From the NCBI GenBank assembly GCA_041497995.1, contig JBGQHM010000137.1, forward strand, positions 1-15,006: a stretch of 15,006 nt of DNA. The letters run 5' to 3'. The translations under genes were made by a program, and so were the position numbers. How positions within the stretch are numbered: the stretch's first letter is position 1; each line of letters opens with the position of its first letter. The notes beneath the pieces were generated by a model. That model was given only the letters and a program-made list of their open reading frames with translations. It ran no database searches and was not told the DNA's origin. Positions 5,664 through 14,500 of the stretch are shown piece after piece. The stretch is from DATKMS01 sp041497995 (lineage in GTDB: Bacteria; Desulfobacterota; Binatia; HRBIN30).

Positions 5664-8603
5664 CTACCACCACTTGCGGCTGGTCGCGCGTTTCTTCTCA
5701 GGCGGCGCACTCCTGAAGAGGTTCGTGAAGCGCTGCACGATGCTGGGCGTGAGAGACTGGAGGGGATGCACCGAGACCTGAGGCTGCCCGAGCGACCCGC
5801 TGACCGAGAAATCGATGCCGAGCACACCGAGGCCATGCTGGCCCGAGAAGATGTCGCGCAGCACCGGAATCTTGCCCAGCGTCGCGTTGACGCCGTAGTA
5901 CGCCGGCACGATCGAGCCGGTCAGATTAACGAGATCGTCGGCATGGTCGACGCGTCCGGCCAACGCCAGACCGATGGAATCGCCGACGGCCAGCAGGTCG
6001 CCGATGTCGATCGTACCCGTATTTCCCGACAAGCGTGCAGTGATCCGGCTGAAGCGTACGCCTTCGCGCATGAACGCCTCCTGGATACCGCTGAGCGAGG
6101 CCAGTGTCAGGATGCGAGCCAGGGTCGGCGCCTCGGTCACCGTGAAGTCCGCAATCTCCACGTGACTGTCGAAGGCGTGCGGCGCGTGGGCCAGATCGAT
6201 GGTGCCACCCATGTTGAGACGCCCGCCGCGGCCGTTCGCATAAATGCCGATCGCACGAAAGAGCGTCGAGACGTCGTCCGAGGTGAGGGAGAACGATTCG
6301 ACGGCGCCGGCCGGTCGCACGCCGAGCGTGAACCCACCGGGCCGGCCGCTGTCGGCATGCACCTCGCCGAGCGTGCCGGTCGCGTCGATCGTGCTCCAGC
6401 GCTCGCCGCTGCGCACGGCCCGTCCCTGCACCTCGCAGTCCGGCATGCTGATCTCGTACGGGTCGACGGCAACGATCCGTCCTTTCGCCAGCAGCAGCGT
6501 CCCGTCCGCCCGTCCCGGTTCTCCGGGCGGTTTCCTGATCCCCAACTCAGCAATCTCGATGTGCGATGGCGCAAGATCGAGTCGCAGATCAATGCGGCCC
6601 GTAGCCGGGTTGGATTGCGTGAGCCGAAGATCGACGCCGACCGGTCCATCGAGCCACGGCATCAAATCAAACCCGAGCGCGGTGCGGCCGCCGGAGTCGA
6701 TCTCCGCCTTCGCCACGACGCGGCGGCGCACTGCGGCACGGCGCGCGAACGATTCGTGCCACTCGACGGTGACGGGAGTCCCTTCGAGGCGACCGCGTCC
6801 GTCGAGGTCGAGCCCGCTCCCGTTCGCCGAAAGCGTGAGGTCTGCGCCGGACACGGACCATCCTTGGATGACGCGCGGGATGTCGACCCGCTCGAGTTGT
6901 GCGGACACGTCGAGGCCGAGGTTGTCGAGACCGATGTCGCCGGCGCCGATCGGGAAATCGAACCCAACTTGCGCACGCATATCGCCGGCGACGCTAGACG
7001 GGACGATGCCCATCTCTGTCGGAAAGCCAAGCGGCTCAGCGTCGATCACTTCGAGCCCGTCGGCAAGAGGGCCCTCCACCTTCGCAGCGATCGCAATGCG
7101 CGTCGGCTCTTTGCTGGTAATCTTCGAGATGACCACCGTCGCCGGACCCACCCGCAGCTTGCGCACCACACCTGCGTTGACTCGCAGATCCCATTTATCG
7201 GCCGTAAACGTCCCGCCGCCGGCCACGTCCGTTACCAGCGGCATCGTCTCCAGGTAGCGGACGGACAGGCCTTCGAAGGCAACCGACCCGTTGAGCTCCG
7301 TGAGCGCGAACGGCGCAGACGACGGTTGTCCCGCTTGTGGCAGTGTCGGCGCCGCGAGCAGCGGACTCCCCAGGGTGGCGCCCAGATGGAGCTTGGCGTT
7401 CGTCACTCTTCCGCGCGACAGGTTGCTCGTGAGCCAGGCGCGCGGTCCGGAGGCGATGGCCTCTGGCCAGTAGCGTCCCAGCGCGTCGACAGGCAATCCG
7501 GTGAGCGTCGCGTCCGCCGCTAGCGTCCCTGCGCGCGTCAGGCCCGCAAGCCGTGCACTCGCGCTGAGCGATGGACCTCCGAGATCCACAGCCACCTGCT
7601 CGACGACCACCTCGTCTGCGGCTGCGTCGAAGCGCGCCGCCAGATGCACGCCGCTGAGCTCAAAGCGCTCCGGTCCGAGCACCGGGACGGCAACCGTGCC
7701 TCCCGATCCGGTGATCGTCATCTGCGCTGTGGTCGGATGTAGCCCGGCATCGAGGTGGGCGTCGATCGAACCCGTCAAGTCCATGCGAGCTCCCGCGAGC
7801 TGCTTGATGACATCCGGATGCTGCAGTGCCAGCGCCCCTGCCGGGTCGCTCAGTAGCTCCGTTGCCACGCCGGCGGGATTCAGGCCGCGAAAGGACAGCT
7901 GGACATCGACCGCCCGCGGCTCGGCGTGAATGCGCGCCGTCGATTCGACGGAGATCGTCTGATGACCGAGCGTCAAGTCACCACGCAGGGTGGCCGCAAT
8001 GCCGCCGGCGGACCGCGACAGCACCAGATGTATGCGCGGCGCCCGCACCACCAGTCCCGTAGCACGGTCCTCGATGACCACCTCCCCGTCGCCGACCTCG
8101 AAGCGCCGCAGATACGCCATCGGTGATTCCGCGTGCTCGGAGCTGAGCAACGCTTCCAAGACGTCGCCGGCCACCGGATTCTCGGGGCGCGCTTCCGTAT
8201 CCAGGCCCAGGCCGAGATCGATGCGGCCGTCCGGCTCACGAATGAGGCGCAGCAGCGGCGAGAGCACCTCGATCGTCGAGAAGGCCAGCTGCCGACGCAC
8301 CAACGCGCGCAGCGCGACGCGGAGCGCGAGCGCCGGAACGTTGGCGATGACGGCACCGTCGGTCGCGGTGAACCGCACATCGCGCGCGCGCAGATAGATG
8401 CCGCGCCGCCATCCGGCCCATACGAGCTCGCTGCCACCCACGGCGACGTGGACGGAGGCGTCGGCTGCATTGAGCGTCGCCGCCACACGTGGGGTCAGCG
8501 CATCGAGGGGTATGGGCCCGCGCGCCAAGCGCCACACCAGCAACGCAACGGCGACGATGCCGAGTAGCCCCACTGCGGCCAGAAGCTTTGCCGCGGTCCG
8601 CAC
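5664..8603 (-). CDS. YhdP/DUF3971-type AsmA-like envelope protein
   Basis: This 979-residue protein has one N-terminal membrane segment (about 7-25) with a short cytoplasmic start and the rest predicted in the periplasm. RGPIPLDALTPRVAATL directly after the anchor and an ALGRYWPEA...AWL...LSRG block near 370-390 are characteristic of the YhdP/DUF3971 group. The C-terminal AsmA_2-like domain covers about 768-955, with LNMGGTIDLAHAPHAFDSH, PTLARILTLASLSGI and GSIVPAYYGVNATLGKIPVL. The middle is long, beta-rich and hydrophobic, as in proteins thought to form a lipid-carrying groove across the periplasm. In E. coli, YhdP acts with TamB and YdbH in phospholipid traffic to the outer membrane; the same role here is inferred. 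The start is GTG 8603 with an AGGA ribosome binding site, 31 nt after the preceding AsmA gene, so the two are very likely in one operon. A long plus-strand frame over it is an antisense shadow. Confidence 0.88.
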   Translation of the reverse strand: MRTAAKLLAAVGLLGIVAVALLVWRLARGPIPLDALTPRVAATLNAADASVHVAVGGSELVWAGWRRGIYLRARDVRFTATDGAVIANVPALALRVALRALVRRQLAFSTIEVLSPLLRLIREPDGRIDLGLGLDTEARPENPVAGDVLEALLSSEHAESPMAYLRRFEVGDGEVVIEDRATGLVVRAPRIHLVLSRSAGGIAATLRGDLTLGHQTISVESTARIHAEPRAVDVQLSFRGLNPAGVATELLSDPAGALALQHPDVIKQLAGARMDLTGSIDAHLDAGLHPTTAQMTITGSGGTVAVPVLGPERFELSGVHLAARFDAAADEVVVEQVAVDLGGPSLSASARLAGLTRAGTLAADATLTGLPVDALGRYWPEAIASGPRAWLTSNLSRGRVTNAKLHLGATLGSPLLAAPTLPQAGQPSSAPFALTELNGSVAFEGLSVRYLETMPLVTDVAGGGTFTADKWDLRVNAGVVRKLRVGPATVVISKITSKEPTRIAIAAKVEGPLADGLEVIDAEPLGFPTEMGIVPSSVAGDMRAQVGFDFPIGAGDIGLDNLGLDVSAQLERVDIPRVIQGWSVSGADLTLSANGSGLDLDGRGRLEGTPVTVEWHESFARRAAVRRRVVAKAEIDSGGRTALGFDLMPWLDGPVGVDLRLTQSNPATGRIDLRLDLAPSHIEIAELGIRKPPGEPGRADGTLLLAKGRIVAVDPYEISMPDCEVQGRAVRSGERWSTIDATGTLGEVHADSGRPGGFTLGVRPAGAVESFSLTSDDVSTLFRAIGIYANGRGGRLNMGGTIDLAHAPHAFDSHVEIADFTVTEAPTLARILTLASLSGIQEAFMREGVRFSRITARLSGNTGTIDIGDLLAVGDSIGLALAGRVDHADDLVNLTGSIVPAYYGVNATLGKIPVLRDIFSGQHGLGVLGIDFSVSGSLGQPQVSVHPLQSLTPSIVQRFTNLFRSAPPEKKRATSRKWW

Positions 8604-8634
8604 GCTGTCCTACCAACCCCTGGCCGCTGCGACG

Positions 8635-10542
8635 CTATCGTCCGAGCAGCTGGTCAAGCAGTTTGCCTCCGACCTTCTCGCCGTTGAGCGCCTTGCCCAG
8701 CGCTTCGCCCACCGTGCCTTCCAGAACGTTCTTGGTGCTGCCGGCGAGCAGCCGCGTCAAGTCCGGCCGCGCATCGATGTTCGGCGGCCGGCCTTTGACG
8801 AGTACCGGGACCGTGAGTGTCCCATCATTGTTGAGGACTGGCCGGAGCTCCTTCGCCTTGCCGATCATCACCCGTGACAACTCGGGGTTGAAAGTGATGG
8901 TCGTATCCAGATCGAGGTCCGTCTGAAACGACACCCTGCCGCTGCCAGTCAGCGTAAACAGCTCGCTGACCACCGAGAGGTTATGTGTCTTGATCCAACC
9001 CGCATCAATGGTGAAATCGCCGGTCAGCGATTCGATCGCCGTGTCCCTGGACGACATGTGCTTCTGGAACTTCGGAATGTCGATCGCGCCGGCCAGCAAC
9101 GGGATGCGGTTCACCCCCTGCAGCACGGCGGCACCAAGATTGAGCCCCTTAAGCACTCCGTGTCTCATACCGAAGGCCGCCGTGCCGTCCAGCGATTGCG
9201 CGACATCTCCCTCCGCGCGCCCGCGTACGTGCGCCGCGAGCTTCGACACCACGCCCTCGATCTGCATCGGCGCACGCGGGTCCGCGAGCGCTAGCGCCTC
9301 GGCGACCGAGAAGCCCGAGCCTTCGACCTGCGTGGCAAACCGGTGGGGCGGCGGCAGAAGGTACTCGGCGGTGCCCGTGAGCGACCCGGAGAGCGCCGAG
9401 AGGCTGAGCGGATCGATTTGTAGGCGGTCACCGTCAACAACGGCGGTGAAAGCAATCTTGCCGGGCTTGTCGTTGAGCACAAACGAGAGGCCGTCTGTCG
9501 TGACGCTCGGCCTGCTGGCAGTACCGCCGAGGATCAGCGGCCCCGAGATACTCGATACCGACAACGTGCCGCGCTGGTAGCCGACATCCTGGAGCGTGAC
9601 AGTGCCCGCGGCTGAATACACGCCGGCACCGAAAGTGGCCTTCAGGTCGATCTTTGCAATGCCGCGCAGTTTCATGTCGGCCACGGTCGGCGTGAACGCC
9701 GCAGCGAGCGGCAGGACATTGTCGAGCTTGAGGCCATCCGACGATAGCGTTGTGGTGCCCGCTGCCGTGTACGCGTTGACGGCGCCCGCGAATGCCATCA
9801 CACCGCCGAGCAGGCTCGCGTTCAAGCTCCCGAGCACAAGCTCACCGCTCTTCAGGTTGAATGACTGCCCGGTCCCGCTCACGGAGATCCTCTGCCCACC
9901 CGGCAGGTCCGCATTCAGGGTAAGGCGCGATACAGTTGCGTTGCCCCCCGCCATGGCCAGGGCGGAGTCCACATTGATGTTGCGCACGGCAATGTCCCGT
10001 GTGTGCTCGACGTCATGCAGGGTGATCGTTGCGTCGTTGATCTGGAACGTGCGCAGATCGATGTTCAGCGCCGCGGGAGCGGCGAGCGCCCCGACTGCAC
10101 GCGACGCGGCGGGGCGCGGCGCGTCCCCCGAGCGTGGCGCAAGCGCAGCCGGCGCGTGCCGCGGCAGCCCTTCGAGGAACATGCCCTCCTTCGTCTTCAC
10201 CACCACCACCGTCGGTTCGTCGAGGCTGACGGTTTCGATGACCAGGCGGCCGGTCAGCAATGGCAGGAGCTTCACATGGAGCACCAGCCCCTTGAGCGCG
10301 AGCGCATCCGCGCCGCCGGGCTGCGCCACGACCCGGGCTTCCTGCACCTTGAGACGTACCGACGGAAAGACCGAAGCCGAGATGTTGCCGAGCGTAACCG
10401 ATGCGCCCATCGCGTCGCTGGCCGCCGCCTCGATGTCGGGCTTGAAGCGGGCGACGAGCGAGTTCGCGCTGTATGCCGCGACCGCCAGGATGACTCCCCC
10501 GACCACGAGCAGAACGGCAAGAACCCACAGCGATTTCTTCAT
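8635..10542 (-). CDS. AsmA family protein
   Basis: This is a 635-residue AsmA-family protein. It starts MKKSLWVLAV, with a single membrane anchor (about 4-24) followed by the typical AsmA opening (FKPDIEAAASDAMGASVTLG, 33-52; later LLPLLTGRLVIETVSLDEP). A Pro/Ala-rich linker at about 129-158 separates this from a long beta-rich periplasmic middle. The C-terminal AsmA domain has the family's conserved run of features: GTAAFGMRHGVLKGLNLG, then the SRDTAIESLTGDFTIDAG segment, and a final lipid-chain-like beta region ending near LVKGRPPNIDARPDL. AsmA proteins sit in the inner membrane facing the periplasm and affect outer-membrane assembly or lipid transport. The ATG at 10542 has an AGGGGG ribosome binding site 4 nt upstream; a frame start at 10572 adds ten unlikely residues. 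It lies between the solute-binding protein gene (66 nt) and the YhdP-like gene (31 nt). Confidence 0.9.
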   Translation of the reverse strand: MKKSLWVLAVLLVVGGVILAVAAYSANSLVARFKPDIEAAASDAMGASVTLGNISASVFPSVRLKVQEARVVAQPGGADALALKGLVLHVKLLPLLTGRLVIETVSLDEPTVVVVKTKEGMFLEGLPRHAPAALAPRSGDAPRPAASRAVGALAAPAALNIDLRTFQINDATITLHDVEHTRDIAVRNINVDSALAMAGGNATVSRLTLNADLPGGQRISVSGTGQSFNLKSGELVLGSLNASLLGGVMAFAGAVNAYTAAGTTTLSSDGLKLDNVLPLAAAFTPTVADMKLRGIAKIDLKATFGAGVYSAAGTVTLQDVGYQRGTLSVSSISGPLILGGTASRPSVTTDGLSFVLNDKPGKIAFTAVVDGDRLQIDPLSLSALSGSLTGTAEYLLPPPHRFATQVEGSGFSVAEALALADPRAPMQIEGVVSKLAAHVRGRAEGDVAQSLDGTAAFGMRHGVLKGLNLGAAVLQGVNRIPLLAGAIDIPKFQKHMSSRDTAIESLTGDFTIDAGWIKTHNLSVVSELFTLTGSGRVSFQTDLDLDTTITFNPELSRVMIGKAKELRPVLNNDGTLTVPVLVKGRPPNIDARPDLTRLLAGSTKNVLEGTVGEALGKALNGEKVGGKLLDQLLGR

Positions 10543-10608
10543 AGCGCCCCCTGGCACCGCCGCACGGCGCAAGAGCGCGGGACCAACGCCACAGCGCTGA
10601 CTGGTGCC

Positions 10609-11466
10609 TCAGGGCGCCATGAGTATCGTGACCTTGCGGACCGGTATCCAGTGATCCAGCACCAATTCCAGATGCCCGTCTTTCTTCCAGCGCGCCAGCT
10701 CCGCGTTCAGCGTGTCACGCAACATGGTATCGCTCTTGCCCACCGCCCAGGCGAGGTGTTCCTCGGTGAGCGGCTGGTAACGACCCGTCAGATCCGCATA
10801 GTGGTCGCGAAGCTGTCCACGTATGCGCCAGATCGCCGGGGCATCGTAGACGAAAAAATCGATCTTCTTGGCGCGCAAGGCCTTGATGCCAGCATCGAGC
10901 GTCGGGTAGCCCTTGAGCTTGGCCTTCGTCAGGTTCGAGCGTGCGTAGATCTCACCGGTGCTGTTGGTCTGGAACCCGACACGCGTCGTCGGCAGGTTCA
11001 TCGATCCGGGCTTGCGCAGCTTGTCGTAGTCGTTCCGACGGATCAGCGCCATCTGACCGGCACGCACGTACCAATCGGTGAAGCTGACGAGTTGGCTGCG
11101 CGGCTCGGTTATCGACATCCCCGACATGATCACGTCGATGCGGCCGGCGCGCAAAGCGGGGATGAGATCGTCCCATGGTAACTCGACGAGGGTGAACTTC
11201 ACGCCCAGGTCCTTGGAGAGTTGCTGTGCGAACTCGGGCTCGATGCCCTTGATCTTACCATGCTCTTTGTACGCCAGTGGCGGGTAGATCGGGGCGATGC
11301 CGACGCGGATCTCGGCGGGGAGAGCAGGTGGCGCCGGCGGCGGCGCCGGGCGTGTCGCCTCGCTGCAACCGTTCAGTGCCCCCAACGACAGCAGAAAGAG
11401 CCCGGCCACCACACCCAGTGTGCGCCACGCCACTCGCCCCGAGCCTCCTACCTGACCTCTCCCCAT
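10609..11466 (-). CDS. Lipid-anchored family-3 extracellular solute-binding protein
   Basis: This is a 285-residue amino-acid-type binding protein. The N-terminus has basic residues, a hydrophobic core and a lipobox ending L-N-G-Cys34, so it is a predicted lipoprotein. A Pro/Ala-rich tether (about 38-51) precedes the binding domain. Family-3 features follow: EIRVGIAPIYPPLAYKE, GIEPEFAQQLSKDLGVKF, the ligand-contact block MSGMSITEPRSQLVSFTDWY with its conserved Arg, GFQTNSTGE, and the hinge-side FFVYDAPA. These are the usual amino-acid-binding positions, so a small polar ligand is likely but its identity is open. Residue +2 after Cys is Ser, which by the E. coli rule would send it to the outer membrane. 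No ABC permease or ATPase gene is in the window. ATG 11466 has an excellent GAGGAGGG site 6 nt upstream. An ORF start at 11496 adds ten residues and lacks this site. Confidence 0.9.
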   Translation of the reverse strand: MGRGQVGGSGRVAWRTLGVVAGLFLLSLGALNGCSEATRPAPPPAPPALPAEIRVGIAPIYPPLAYKEHGKIKGIEPEFAQQLSKDLGVKFTLVELPWDDLIPALRAGRIDVIMSGMSITEPRSQLVSFTDWYVRAGQMALIRRNDYDKLRKPGSMNLPTTRVGFQTNSTGEIYARSNLTKAKLKGYPTLDAGIKALRAKKIDFFVYDAPAIWRIRGQLRDHYADLTGRYQPLTEEHLAWAVGKSDTMLRDTLNAELARWKKDGHLELVLDHWIPVRKVTILMAP

Positions 11467-11592
11467 CGGCTTCCCTCCTCGTTGTGCACCGGACACCTCG
11501 CCCGAATACGGTGCAGAGCATGCACGGCATCCGTTTGGAAGTTCTTCGCACTCCTACGCGCGCACCGCAAGCTGCGCGGAGTCTCCTCGCAC
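11467..11592 (-). promoter_or_regulatory. Leader between DUF748 gene and solute-binding protein gene, with several inverted repeats
   Basis: This 126-nt gap is the longest within the seven-gene run. Read as minus-strand RNA it holds three possible stems. The first is a 10-bp stem with a 5-nt bulge: 11578-11582 pairs with 11550-11554 (ACTCC/GGAGT), and 11573-11577 pairs with 11560-11564 (GCGCA/TGCGC), around an 8-nt loop, starting 10 nt past the DUF748 stop. The second is GTGCA/TGCAC (11521-11525 with 11511-11515). The third is a 7-bp TGCACCG/CGGTGCA pair (11509-11515 with 11485-11491) next to the ribosome binding site. The second and third share 11511-11515, so they exclude each other. No U-run follows any stem, so this is not a standard intrinsic terminator, and no good promoter was seen. 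GC-rich DNA yields short stems by chance, so function is uncertain. Confidence 0.35.
11473..11480 (-). promoter_or_regulatory. Strong Shine-Dalgarno of the solute-binding protein gene
   Basis: The minus strand reads GAGGAGGG, with 6 nt before ATG 11466. This is near-ideal and fixes the start codon. It lies 4 nt downstream of an inverted repeat (11485-11515) that could influence access to it. Confidence 0.8.
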
Positions 11593-14500
11593 TTACGGAG
11601 TGGCCTGCGCGGCCAGCGGACCCAAGTCGACACGCACAGCGGGCGTGTCCACCGCCGCGTCAGCAGGCGCTTCGCGTCGAACGACGCGGTTCGCCTCGAC
11701 GCCGTTTTGATCGCGCAGCGCGTCCTCGACCCGTGACAGGCGGGTGTTCGCCAGCGCCTGCAGGCGCTCGGCTGCAATGGGCGGACGCTCGTCGAGCCAG
11801 TGGTCAAGCGTCGCAGCGTCCTCGGCATCGAGCGTGCCCTCCTCGTTGTGCGCCCGCGCATCGAGTGCACGCTCGATGCGCTCGCGGGCGCCGCGTTGCG
11901 GCAGATCCTTCAGTTTGGCGAGCATTCCCTGCCCCGCCCACTCTTCACGGAGTGACTGTTCACGCAGCCAGCGCACGTCGATGGGCGTGACCGTGGTGTC
12001 GAGCGTCACGCCGAGCCCCGGCCGGCTGGCAAGCAGCGCAGCGAGTTGGCCGACCTGGTCGGCACCGTTGGCGGCAAGCTCGGCCCGGCCGGGGAGAAAC
12101 GCGATGGCTGGCGGCACCACAGACTGCACCGTATCTCCACCGAACGCCGCGCCCATCAGCTTGAGCGGCGAGGCAAGCGCGCCGAGGATGGCACGTTGCA
12201 GTGCCCCTCGAATCACCGTACCGATACCGACCTTCGTCCCTTCGGGATCCACCACGATCGGAATGTCGAGACCAATGTCGCCTTGCGTGTCGCGCATGAG
12301 GGCAAGGGCCATCGACAGCGGGATGCCGAAATTCTGCTGGAACAACGACTCGCCTGCACCGCCGCGCACGTCGAGATTGTGCAGCGTGAGATAGTTGCTG
12401 GCATCGTAGCGCCCTTGCCCGAACGACACCTTGCTGACGACGGAGGCCTTGCCGGTGGCGATGCTGTAGCCGGAGAGTGTCGACGCGTACGGGTTGAATG
12501 GCAGCAGCGCCAGCTTGTCGCCGTTGACTTCCAACCATCCACCATCGGCCGCGAGCGCACCAAATACATCGAGTTTCCCCCGCTCAGCTCCCGTCGCCGC
12601 GACACGCAGATTGCCAATCAGCAAGTCGGGCCAGCGCAGCTTGGTGACCTCGATGCTCAACGCCGAGAGCCCCCCTTGGTAGAAGGGCTTCACCGTACGA
12701 TCCACCACCGCAACGTCTCCATCCGTCAAGCGGAACGAATCCACGGCGACCTCCGCGCGCGGCGGCGCTGGCGCAGCCGCTGCCGCTGCGGGAGCTGGCG
12801 CAGGAGGAGGCTCAGGCGCTGGCGCAGCAGCCGGTGGCGCGCCGGAGAAATTCGGCAGCACGAGGCCCTCGGGTGTACGCGTGATGCGCACGCTCGGCGC
12901 GGTCAGGAGAATGTCGCCAAGCGCCACATGCATTGGTCGCCGCGTGCCGGCAGCCGGGCTGCCGAGCACGCCGGGCAGTATGATTTGCGTGAACGGGAGA
13001 TCGAGTGACCGAGTGCCAATCGCAAATGCTTTGTCGTCTGCACCCGCAAGCTTGAGATCAGCAAGCGCGAGCCGACCGGCCACCTGCACATCGCCGGTGG
13101 AAGAGCCGACAGGCCCACTCCCATGTGTCGTGGGAATGGCCGCGTGGGCAAGCAGCTCGGTGATACCGAGGTCGAGAGCGTGCAAGCCAAAGGTGAAGCC
13201 CTGCGGTCCGGTGGCAGCGACGCTCACGTCGGCAACCGACAGCTTGCCGCGGACGCGTACGTCGCCCGGGGGCAAGGCCCCCGCTGCACGAGCTTCAGGC
13301 GACGGTGCGGGAAGCACCCCGGGCACCTGCAACTCGTTGAACGCGAGATCGACCGAGTGCACGCCAACCGACAGTCCCGGCGGCGACGGTAACGTCATGT
13401 GCAGATCGGCGAGCGACAGTTTGCCTTGCACCCGCACGTCGGGGGCAGCCAGTTCACCACCGCCCTTGTTTGCCGGCAACCCCGCTTCGACCGTCAGATC
13501 CGATCCGAGGCGGGCTGTCTGCAGCAGGTCGTGCGGCAGCGCGCCCGCAGCCGCAGCCAACTCGGGCAGCGACAGATCGGCGATCCGCAGCGTGCCACCA
13601 AAGCCAGGTGGCGCAACGCGTAAGGCGCCGTCGGCATGCAGCGTTCCCTTCCCCGCCGTCAACGCAAGAGCGATGTGCGCCGGCGCATCGGCGTGGTCGA
13701 CGAGGTCGGTCAGATCGAGCCCAACCCCGACATCGAGTGGTGCCGCGGCGCCAAGCAGGCGCACGCGCGTGTCGCCGATGTGCAGTGACGAGACCGACCA
13801 GCGCCACGGCGGTGCGCTCTCGCCAGGCTGTGCGTTGGCCGCAGGCGGTGGTGCCGGCTCCGCTTGCGGCGCATTTGCAGCATGCGCAGCAGCGTCTTCG
13901 GTGGTCGCCGCCAGAAACGGGAGCAAGTCACCACCCGTGGGCCGCACCAACAGGATCGCACCGTTCAGATCGACGGCGCTGACGACAGCGCGTTGAGCCT
14001 GGAGGTCGACGGGATCGATTTTCACCGCCAAGGTCTTCCAACCGAGGGCCGGCTCGTCGAGGTTCGCCACGCGCACCGCAAAGTCGGTCACCGTCGCGGA
14101 GCCGCGCAGAGCGCTCTGCTTCTCGGTATCGAAGTTGTAGGTAACGTCCGCGTCGAACCCACCTTCCATGGCGCTCCACCCGACCCTCGGGATGTAGAGC
14201 CGCGCGCGCCGCAGCGGCAGGTTGCGCACCTTCGCATAGGCCTCGAGTTGATTCTCGGTTGCCGAGAGCTGCGTAAACGTGGCTTCCACCTGCAGCGATC
14301 CTTTGTCGACCGCCACCGTTACACTCACCTTCGACGGTTCGCCGTACTGTCCGGGGATGAAGTACACGTCGGTGACTTCCACCGTCGGGATGTTCAGTTC
14401 GATCGGTTCGCTGTCCTTCAGCTTGAAATCGCGGAAGCGCACACCGCCATCGCGGAGCATGAGGTGATCGAGCCCAAAGCCCCAGCCGGAGCCTTCCGAC

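Noticed and set aside
5142..7523. 793-codon open frame on the plus strand
   Set aside because: It lies antisense to the aldo/keto reductase and the YhdP-like gene, both with clear family motifs. The product is Arg/His/Asp-rich without recognisable domains, as expected of a high-GC antisense frame.
10543..10608. GGCACC/GGTGCC inverted repeat between the AsmA and solute-binding protein genes
   Set aside because: It is a 6-bp stem with a loop of about 45 nt and no terminator features, probably chance.
12046..13008. 320-codon plus-strand frame, and other similar frames at 3200-4072, 3799-4731 and 13864-14586
   Set aside because: All are antisense to well-supported genes and have shadow-type composition (Arg, His, Gln rich) with no family match that I recognise.
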